Source: Bacteroidales bacterium UBA5762
GTDB taxonomy: Bacteria > Bacteroidota > Bacteroidia > Bacteroidales > TTA-H9
DNA length: 11,473 nt
NCBI GenBank assembly: GCA_002418865.1
Contig: DIEY01000034.1
Coordinates: 47,006 to 58,478, forward strand
Direction: 5' to 3'
The translations under genes and the position numbers were made by a program. Below the pieces are notes generated by a model that was not told where the DNA came from, made no database searches, and worked only from the letters and a program-made list of their open reading frames with translations. Of this stretch, positions 5,847 to 11,473 are shown piece after piece; positions within the stretch are counted from its first letter, which is position 1, and each line of letters opens with the position of its first letter.

Positions 5847-6671
5847 ATGAATGAAAATCTTGGTTCACAACGATATACAAAGATTACCACTCATGTTCTT
5901 CAAGAGATGAAACTGAAGGATGAGAAGATAGCCATGCTCACGGCTTATGATTATTCGATGGCAGGGATTCTTGATGCTGCTGGTATAGATGTGATTCTGG
6001 TAGGCGATAGTGCTTCAAACGTAATGGCAGGTTACACAACCACTCTTCCTATCACCCTCGACGAAATGATTTATCATGCCAGTTCGGTGGTACGTGCTGT
6101 TCAGAGGGCATTAGTTGTTGTAGATTTGCCCTTTGGTACTTATCAAGGCAATTCCAAAAAGGCTCTGGCTTCAGCCATTCGCATCATGAAAGAAAGTGGT
6201 GCCGATGCCATTAAGATAGAAGGAGGCAAAGAAATCATCGATAGTGTGGAAAGAATACTTTCGGCAGGCATTCCCGTAATGGGCCATTTAGGATTGACGC
6301 CTCAATCTATACATAAATTTGGCACTTATGTGGTTAGGGCAAAAGAAGAAGCCGAAGCCAACAAACTGAAAGATGACGCCCAATTATTAGAAAAAGCAGG
6401 TTGCTTTGCCATAGTGCTCGAAAAGATTCCTGCAACTTTGGGTGCCGAAGTTACTCAACTGGTAAAATGCCCAATCATTGGCATTGGAGCTGGTTCTGGA
6501 GTGGATGGGCAGGTATTGGTTTTACACGACATGTTGGGTATTACTACCAAGTTTTCTCCTCGTTTTCTGCGTCGCTACCACAATTTGTACGAAGAAATTA
6601 AAGGAGCCGTTCAAACCTACATAGAAGACGTGAAAAACCTCGATTTTCCTAATGCCCGTGAACAATACTGA
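5847..6671 (+). CDS. panB: 3-methyl-2-oxobutanoate hydroxymethyltransferase
   Basis: A 274-residue cytoplasmic TIM-barrel enzyme that transfers a hydroxymethyl group from methylene-tetrahydrofolate to 2-oxoisovalerate, giving ketopantoate, the first committed step of pantothenate and CoA synthesis. Motifs are AMLTAYDYSMA (29-39), VGDSASNVMAGY (52-63; Asp54 as Mg ligand), VVDLPFGTYQ (91-100; Asp93, the same 39-residue spacing as Asp45/Asp84 in E. coli), IKIEGG (122-127; Lys123 and Glu125), MGHLGLTPQS (145-154; His147), LEKIP (191-195; Glu192 as the expected catalytic base) and GIGAGSGVDGQVLV (212-225). Length is normal and no key residue is missing. The next gene begins 20 bases after the stop and is probably co-transcribed, although it has no obvious pathway link. 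No other pan gene is in the window. Confidence 0.97.
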   Translation: MNENLGSQRYTKITTHVLQEMKLKDEKIAMLTAYDYSMAGILDAAGIDVILVGDSASNVMAGYTTTLPITLDEMIYHASSVVRAVQRALVVVDLPFGTYQGNSKKALASAIRIMKESGADAIKIEGGKEIIDSVERILSAGIPVMGHLGLTPQSIHKFGTYVVRAKEEAEANKLKDDAQLLEKAGCFAIVLEKIPATLGAEVTQLVKCPIIGIGAGSGVDGQVLVLHDMLGITTKFSPRFLRRYHNLYEEIKGAVQTYIEDVKNLDFPNAREQY

Positions 6672-6691
6672 GATACCAATGATCGTCATCT

Positions 6692-7417
6692 ATGGCAAGG
6701 TTTATCGATCTTTCTCAGCGTATCTTATATGAGGACAACCATCTGCTTGTTATCAACAAACTTCCAGGTGAAATCGTTCAGGGAGACAAAACAGGTGACA
6801 AACCCTTAGTAGAAACTGCCAAAGATTATATAGCTCAAAAATACCATAAGCCCGGAGAAGTATTCCTTGGTGTTGTTCATCGCCTCGACCGCCCCGTAAG
6901 TGGGGCTATTATTCTTGCACGCACTAGCAAAGCCCTCGAACGTCTTAATGCTATGCTCCAAGAAAGAAAAATCCAAAAAACTTATTGGGCTATTGTTAAA
7001 AATAAACCTCCCAAGGATTCTGACACACTCGTAAACTATATTCGGAGAAACGAACTTAAAAACAAAACCATTGTACTCGACCATCCTACTAATAATAGTT
7101 CTGAAGCATCCTTAACTTATCGAGTCTTGGCTCAAAGTTTTAATTATTATCTTCTCGAAATAGAGCTTCACACTGGCCGTCATCATCAAATTAGAGCCCA
7201 ACTGGCCCATATAGGTTGCCCCATCAAAGGTGACCTGAAATATGGTTTTCCAAGAAGTAACGAGGGTGCTTTTATTCATTTACACAGCCTAAAAATCAGT
7301 CTGATTCATCCGGTAAAAGCTATACCCCTCGAATTGATAGCACCTCCACCCCATGATATTCTTTGGAATTATTTTTTTGAATTGTTTTATCCCAAATTAT
7401 TCGATAAAATGTTGTGA
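6692..7417 (+). CDS. RluA-family RNA pseudouridine synthase
   Basis: A 241-residue enzyme that isomerises specific uridines in rRNA or tRNA to pseudouridine. The N-terminal ILYEDNHLLVINKLPG (11-26) is the usual first strand pair. VVHRLDRPVSGAIILART (61-78) is the catalytic motif, with Asp66 as nucleophile, and LHTGRHHQIRAQLAHIG (159-175) with HPVKAIPL (206-213) are the other family blocks. There is no N-terminal S4 domain, so it is the short form, like RluA or TruC rather than RluC/RluD. The sequence alone does not tell the target uridine, so I give no symbol. The ATG at 6692 places the first strand correctly; an ATG at 6679 is out of frame. It follows panB by 20 bases. Confidence 0.92.
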   Translation: MARFIDLSQRILYEDNHLLVINKLPGEIVQGDKTGDKPLVETAKDYIAQKYHKPGEVFLGVVHRLDRPVSGAIILARTSKALERLNAMLQERKIQKTYWAIVKNKPPKDSDTLVNYIRRNELKNKTIVLDHPTNNSSEASLTYRVLAQSFNYYLLEIELHTGRHHQIRAQLAHIGCPIKGDLKYGFPRSNEGAFIHLHSLKISLIHPVKAIPLELIAPPPHDILWNYFFELFYPKLFDKML

Positions 7418-7722
7418 CCTGACTTTCTTATAAATCAAAGTAAACCACCCTTATCATCGAGCATACATTTTCGTAACCCCATCGATCTTGATTATTTTGT
7501 ATTATAATGTGTCACGAAACGATATAGGTATAAATGAAAGCCTCACTACTAAAACCTTTGTAATACTCAATCAGTATTAAACATTTCACTGTAAACTTTT
7601 TCTATGGGACTTTCTTTTATAAGACAACAGGATGCCAAGAGGATTGAGGAAATTTCAATTTTTCAGTTGAGAAAAATATCAGGTGGATTTAGAGAATATT
7701 TGGTAGTTTAGCTCGTAAACTC
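7418..7722. other. 305-bp intergenic region, no firm gene
   Basis: It holds two items of limited support. First, a perfect 7-bp inverted repeat, TAATACT 7561-7567 and AGTATTA 7573-7579, with a 5-base spacer, directly after AACCTTTG (7553-7560), a one-mismatch -7 element. Second, an ATG-started 35-codon ORF at 7604-7711 on the plus strand (MGLSFIRQQDAKRIEE, then ISIFQLRKISGGFREYLVV), ending 11 bases before the next gene, with no recognisable motif. I see no tRNA, terminator with a GC stem, or transposase fragment here. Confidence 0.4.
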
Positions 7723-10539
7723 ATGGCTATGTATTTAAAACGCCTTATTTTCTCTGTTATTTTAGTGTTATCCTTATTTTTTCTTCATTATCAATGTGAA
7801 GCACAATTTTTTTATGGGGGAGAAGACCCATCCGATATTCAATGGCGGCAAATCGAAACATCCTATCATCGAGTAGTATTTCCCAAGGGAGAAGAAGAAT
7901 TAGGGGAAAAATACAGTGAATCGCTGCGAAAAGTTTTAAGTAATAAGTATTATACACGAAATTTGAAGCTTCCTCGTCTCGATGTTTTATTGCATACTCA
8001 AACACTCACTTCGAATGCATGGGTTTCATGGGCTCCTGCACGTATGGAGATCTTCACTACACCTCCTCAGGATTTATCTGCAGTTTCATGGCCTAACTAT
8101 TTAGCCTTGCACGAATCCAGACATTTTGTACAGATTAACAGTTTGAATACAGGTTTTACTCGGGGATTGTCGTATTTTTTCGGACAACAAGCCCATGGAC
8201 TTGTGCTCGGCTTGCATTTGCCCTTATGGTTTATCGAAGGAGATGCGGTTTGGGCCGAAAGCGTATTTTCTCATGCTGGCAGACTGAGAGATCCTTTTTT
8301 CTTTCTTCAGCAAAATGCTCAATGGAGTGCAGGCATTCATTATTCCTATGATAAATCTTACTTTGGCTCATATCGCGACTTTGTGCCCGATCGGTATGTT
8401 TTAGGCGCTCGCCTTATTTCGAACGCAAATCTAAAATATGGCGATGACATCTTCTACAAAGGTCTCGAAAGGGCCGCCCACCAACCTTGGCGGCCACAAG
8501 CTTTTACACACGGATTCAAAAAATCGACTGGAATAACTCCTTCCCAACATCTCAAAGCTTCCCAACTAAAAGAATATGCCTATTCCACCAAAAATTACAA
8601 CAAATCTTCCATCTTCAAAATTTCAGAATATACCGACTTCATTCCTATCGGTTTCATAGGAAACAGCATACTTTGCATCCGTCAAAAGTTAGGTGATATA
8701 GATCGATTGATCGTGATTAATTCGGAAGGTAAGCAAGAGATTGTCTTTACTCCAGGTTATTACCTTCCGGAATCGGTAAGTACTTACGATTCGATAACAC
8801 TTATGATTGTGAAACGACCAGATGTTAGGTGGCAGCATAGTGCTTCATCAAATATTGGAATATTCAGTCACGATAAGAAAAAATATTCCGAAATAAAGAC
8901 TCATCAGCTTCTTTTTTCGCCTGATGTTTCGCCTGATAAAATCAAAATCGCCTCAGTAAATATCATGAAAGATGGAATATCTGCTTTAAATATTATCGAT
9001 TTGAGTACAAATCAAATACTAACCACTATTGATGCTCCAGTGAACGAAATAATAGAATGTCCTCGTTGGCAAATGAATAACCAACAGATAGTTTTCTGGT
9101 TGGCGGGAGATAAAGGGAAGGCTCTTGCAATGGCAGATATCAAACAAAAAACCATTCAGCAACTCACCAACTATACCTTTAACCCGGTTTATAGGCTATT
9201 TGGCAAGGGAGATACCATCTTTTTTTCGGGAGCTTATTATCAAAAGCCTCAAATCATGGCTTATTCATTGAGTTCACAAAAAACCTACTGCCTTACCCGA
9301 GCTCAATATGGCGCGGATTACCCCATATGGGATTCCCAAAGAAAACGTTTAGCCTATGCCAATTATACACTCAATGGATTTAGACTTAAAATCATTCCCT
9401 CAGATTCATTACTTTGGGAAGAAGTTACAGGCTATTGGGTGAAGGACAATCGGCACAGCCTTCCATGTTCTGACTATACCTACACATTCTCGAACGAAGA
9501 ATCGAGCTATACACAAGCTGAGATTACATCCTACAAAAAATCTTCCCATTTATTCAATTTTCACAGTTATGGTCCTGTATCCATTTCGCCTGATGATGCT
9601 ACAGTAAATCCCGGTTTTACCTTAATGTCGCAAAACTTGCTAAGCACATCTATTTTCAGGGGCGGCTACGAATACCTCCTTCAAGAAGAAACCCATCAAT
9701 GGTTCCTGAATTATCAATATAGAGGATTCTATCCAATTATTAGTTTCGATGCATTTTATAAAACAAATCGGCATAGTATCAACCACGATGAGTTTCCCCA
9801 AACTAATGATGAAACTTATCCAGCTCAAGTGCTGGAAATGAAATTTAATCTTACTTGCCCATGGCATTGGTTGAAAAGACTTTGGCAACAAAATATTTCG
9901 TTGCGTATGGGCCTCTCTTCCCTCTGGGTAGATAAATATAAAGATGGACCTTCATTAAGACTCGACGATAATTTCTTCACCATGAATTTCGAATTTCTCT
10001 GGTCGAGAGTTTTCAAATCAACGCCACAACATATTTATCCACGATGGGGACAGACTTTTTATGCACTATTACGTCTGGCTCCGATGGAAAATTCTGATAA
10101 AGTGCAGGGCATAGCTACCGAAGCCTCAATTTATACTCCTGCATTCGGAACACACGACGGGTTTAAATTTTATGCAGGATTCGAAAATCAGAGTTTAAAA
10201 CATTATGTTTTCTCTCATTCTATTTCATTGCCAAGAGGATATACTAATTTAGGTTACGGATCTATATTTTCATCACAGCTTTCTTGGCGTACACCTCTGT
10301 TGTATCCTGATGTTAATGTAGGTTCTTTCATCTATTGCAAAAGGATTTACGGAGGACTTAATACCGACTTTGCTCATTACAACCACCAATGGTACGAAAC
10401 TGCAGGTCTGGAGCTTACCGGAATTTTTCATATCGTTAGGTTGCCAATGCCTGTATATTTTACTATTCGCTCGAGCTATCTATTTCAAGAAAAATCATGG
10501 CACATAGATGTCGTCCTTAGGGCTGATTTCAGTTTTTAA
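7723..10539 (+). CDS. Exported HEXXH metalloprotease / beta-propeller / outer-membrane barrel protein
   Basis: A 938-residue protein of three parts. A signal peptide (hydrophobic about 8-22) probably ends at CEA-Q (residue 28). The first domain has HESRH (130-134), a full HEXXH zinc motif, and LWFIEGDAVWAES (168-180), in which Glu172 is the expected third zinc ligand; this matches the gluzincin 'peptidase MA-like' pattern (HExxH, then W-x-x-EG-x-A). Residues about 300-565 have short strand-rich repeats with D-rich turns (SPDVSPDKIKIASV, IIECPRWQMNNQQIVFW, DYPIWDSQRKRLAYAN), like TolB/PD40 propeller blades. From about 640 to the end, aromatic amphipathic strands lead to a final LRADFSF, typical of an outer-membrane barrel. 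A segment HLFNFHSYGP (609-618) links propeller and barrel. The metal site looks intact; the substrate is unknown. The start could also be Met3 (7729). It appears monocistronic. Confidence 0.82.
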   Translation: MAMYLKRLIFSVILVLSLFFLHYQCEAQFFYGGEDPSDIQWRQIETSYHRVVFPKGEEELGEKYSESLRKVLSNKYYTRNLKLPRLDVLLHTQTLTSNAWVSWAPARMEIFTTPPQDLSAVSWPNYLALHESRHFVQINSLNTGFTRGLSYFFGQQAHGLVLGLHLPLWFIEGDAVWAESVFSHAGRLRDPFFFLQQNAQWSAGIHYSYDKSYFGSYRDFVPDRYVLGARLISNANLKYGDDIFYKGLERAAHQPWRPQAFTHGFKKSTGITPSQHLKASQLKEYAYSTKNYNKSSIFKISEYTDFIPIGFIGNSILCIRQKLGDIDRLIVINSEGKQEIVFTPGYYLPESVSTYDSITLMIVKRPDVRWQHSASSNIGIFSHDKKKYSEIKTHQLLFSPDVSPDKIKIASVNIMKDGISALNIIDLSTNQILTTIDAPVNEIIECPRWQMNNQQIVFWLAGDKGKALAMADIKQKTIQQLTNYTFNPVYRLFGKGDTIFFSGAYYQKPQIMAYSLSSQKTYCLTRAQYGADYPIWDSQRKRLAYANYTLNGFRLKIIPSDSLLWEEVTGYWVKDNRHSLPCSDYTYTFSNEESSYTQAEITSYKKSSHLFNFHSYGPVSISPDDATVNPGFTLMSQNLLSTSIFRGGYEYLLQEETHQWFLNYQYRGFYPIISFDAFYKTNRHSINHDEFPQTNDETYPAQVLEMKFNLTCPWHWLKRLWQQNISLRMGLSSLWVDKYKDGPSLRLDDNFFTMNFEFLWSRVFKSTPQHIYPRWGQTFYALLRLAPMENSDKVQGIATEASIYTPAFGTHDGFKFYAGFENQSLKHYVFSHSISLPRGYTNLGYGSIFSSQLSWRTPLLYPDVNVGSFIYCKRIYGGLNTDFAHYNHQWYETAGLELTGIFHIVRLPMPVYFTIRSSYLFQEKSWHIDVVLRADFSF

Positions 10540-10588
10540 AACTTTTTATAAATCAGTCATTCCGCATTAGTACATATTACAAAAATTT

Positions 10589-10596
10589 TATATTTC
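10589..10596 (+). promoter_or_regulatory. Possible promoter -7 element of the ECF sigma operon
   Basis: TATATTTC differs from TAnnTTTG only at the last base and lies 50 bases upstream of the sigma factor ATG. No -33 match is evident. A small dyad, GTTAA 10617-10621 and TTAAC 10628-10632, lies between it and the gene. The support is weak. Confidence 0.25.
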
Positions 10597-10646
10597 TCAT
10601 ACAACTCTCCTTTTAAGTTAAGTGTCATTAACAAACGGGAACTTTC

Positions 10647-11198
10647 ATGAAAAATGAAACTTTGCTAATTAAAGGATGCCTCGAAGGTAATGCAAAAATG
10701 CAAAGACGCCTTTATAATACCTATGCTCCGAAGATGTACGGAATTTGTCTAAGATATGCACAAAACCAGGATGAAGCTTCGGATATTCTTCAGGAGGGTT
10801 TTATTAAGGTTTTTACTAAGCTACAGGATTTTCGTAATGAGGGTTCACTCGAAGGATGGATAAAAAAAATTATGATTAATACAGCTATTAATTTTTATAT
10901 TAAAGAAAAGAGATACCTTACCACTAATTTGGAAACAGATGAGGGAATATCTGAACAAGTCCAAATTAGTTATGACAATTTACAGTTGAAAGACCTTCTA
11001 AAGCTTGTTCAAGGTTTACCCGCTGGTTATCGCGCTATTTTCAATCTTTACGAAATTGAAGGCTATACACATAAAGAAATATCAGAAATATTAGGCATTT
11101 CTATCAATACTTCGAAAACACAGCTTATGCATGCACGCCGCTTCCTTCAGAAACAAATTCTAAGTATTGAAAAACAAACTAATTCGATTAAACGATGA
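10647..11198 (+). CDS. RNA polymerase ECF sigma-70 factor
   Basis: A 183-residue alternative sigma factor with only regions 2 and 4, as usual for the ECF group. Region 2 (about 22-90) contains YGICLRYAQNQDEASDILQE (31-50) and GFIKVFTKLQDF (51-62), the core-polymerase and -10 contacting helices, followed by LEGWIKKIMINTAINFY (68-84). Region 4 (about 112-172) has LPAGYRAIFNLYEIEGYTHK (124-143) and EISEILGISINTSKTQLMHA (144-163), the helix-turn-helix that reads the -35 element, then RRFLQKQI. The start is supported by MKNETLLIKGCLEGN, a common beginning in Bacteroidota ECF factors. Its stop overlaps the start of the next gene (ATGA), so the two are probably translated together. Its regulon cannot be told from the window. 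Confidence 0.95.
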   Translation: MKNETLLIKGCLEGNAKMQRRLYNTYAPKMYGICLRYAQNQDEASDILQEGFIKVFTKLQDFRNEGSLEGWIKKIMINTAINFYIKEKRYLTTNLETDEGISEQVQISYDNLQLKDLLKLVQGLPAGYRAIFNLYEIEGYTHKEISEILGISINTSKTQLMHARRFLQKQILSIEKQTNSIKR

Positions 11199-11473
11199 AA
11201 CAAGAAGACGAAATAGGAGAATTTTTTAAGCAAAAATTCGAAAATTATTCCGAAACTCCCCCTAAAAGAGTTTGGGAGAATATCGCTTCTCGCCTTGGAC
11301 ATCCTCCATCGAATAAAAACTTCTTTAAACAACCTCCCTTTATTATTGCAATTACTATTATAGGAGTTGCAGCACTGCTTTCGGTAATATGGTTAATACG
11401 ACAACCTAAGCCAACTTCAATGAACCAAATCGTAAAGAGGGAACACATCATAATTATAGATTCTACTCCACAA
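11195..11473 (+). CDS. Single-span membrane protein coupled to the ECF sigma factor (partial, 3' end outside window)
   Basis: The ATG at 11195 overlaps the sigma factor stop in an ATGA and opens a frame of 93 codons to the window edge without a stop. Residues 1-48 are polar and presumably cytoplasmic, with FFKQKFENYSETPPKRVWEN (10-29), a motif I recall at the N-termini of Bacteroidota proteins encoded directly after ECF sigma genes. FIIAITIIGVAALLSVIWLI (49-68) is one clear membrane segment; the part beyond it, about 25 residues seen, would be periplasmic. Position and topology suggest an anti-sigma factor or other sigma partner, possibly with a large C-terminal domain beyond the window. It lacks the Zn-binding HxxxCxxC motif of ZAS-type anti-sigma factors, so the role is inferred from context only. 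Confidence 0.75.
   Translation, partial: MKQEDEIGEFFKQKFENYSETPPKRVWENIASRLGHPPSNKNFFKQPPFIIAITIIGVAALLSVIWLIRQPKPTSMNQIVKREHIIIIDSTPQ

Noticed and set aside
7418..7504. Open frame continuing after the stop of the pseudouridine synthase gene
   Set aside because: The protein already has normal length and its conserved blocks are complete; the extension has no recognisable motif.
10531..10543. AGTTTTTAAAACT palindrome across the stop of the protease-barrel gene with a following T-run
   Set aside because: The stem is almost all A-T with a three-base loop at best, too weak to call a terminator.
10637..10646. GGGAACTTTC just before the sigma factor ATG resembles an ECF -35 (GGAACTT)
   Set aside because: A promoter using it would start inside the sigma gene, and the GGAAC rule derives from proteobacterial ECF factors.

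Overview
The window (roughly 37-40% GC by eye) most likely comes from a member of the Bacteroidota, probably Bacteroidales-like. I infer this from TAnnTTTG-type -7 promoter elements, start codons without clear Shine-Dalgarno sequences, several exported beta-barrel proteins with N-termini typical of the phylum, and a Bacteroidota-style ECF sigma factor coupled to a single-span membrane protein. Ten protein genes are supported: nine complete, plus a tenth that runs off the right edge. No rRNA, tRNA or CRISPR array was seen.

Positions 1-133 hold a short-period repeat patch. From 134 to 2841, on the minus strand, lies a three-gene operon transcribed as wbpE-like aminotransferase, wbpD-like N-acetyltransferase and wbpB-like dehydrogenase. 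Together these would make a UDP-2,3-diacetamido-2,3-dideoxy-glucuronate-type sugar for surface polysaccharide. The 6-dehydrogenase (WbpA) and epimerase (WbpI) that bracket this route are not in the window. A 295-bp divergent intergenic region (2842-3136) separates this operon from a plus-strand pair: an outer-membrane barrel protein of unknown function, followed 3 bp later by Kdo transferase (waaA/kdtA), a lipid A core enzyme. Both sides of this region therefore concern the cell envelope.

The 691-bp gap 5156-5846 has no intact gene but is not empty. Conceptual translation shows decayed pieces of REP-associated tyrosine transposase (RAYT, IS200/IS605-like Y1 family): a C-terminal half followed by what looks like an N-terminal half of a second copy, with palindromic elements in and near them. 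After it come panB (pantothenate synthesis) and an RluA-family pseudouridine synthase, 20 bp apart.

A 305-bp gap (7418-7722) with an inverted repeat and a doubtful 35-codon ORF precedes a 938-residue exported protein. That protein joins a gluzincin-type HEXXH metalloprotease domain, a beta-propeller-like middle and a C-terminal outer-membrane barrel. The window ends with an ECF sigma factor whose stop overlaps the start of a membrane protein (ATGA), probably a regulator or partner of the sigma factor.

Most of the window is ordinary envelope and housekeeping content. The two things most worth a second look are the scrambled RAYT remnants and the protease-propeller-barrel protein.
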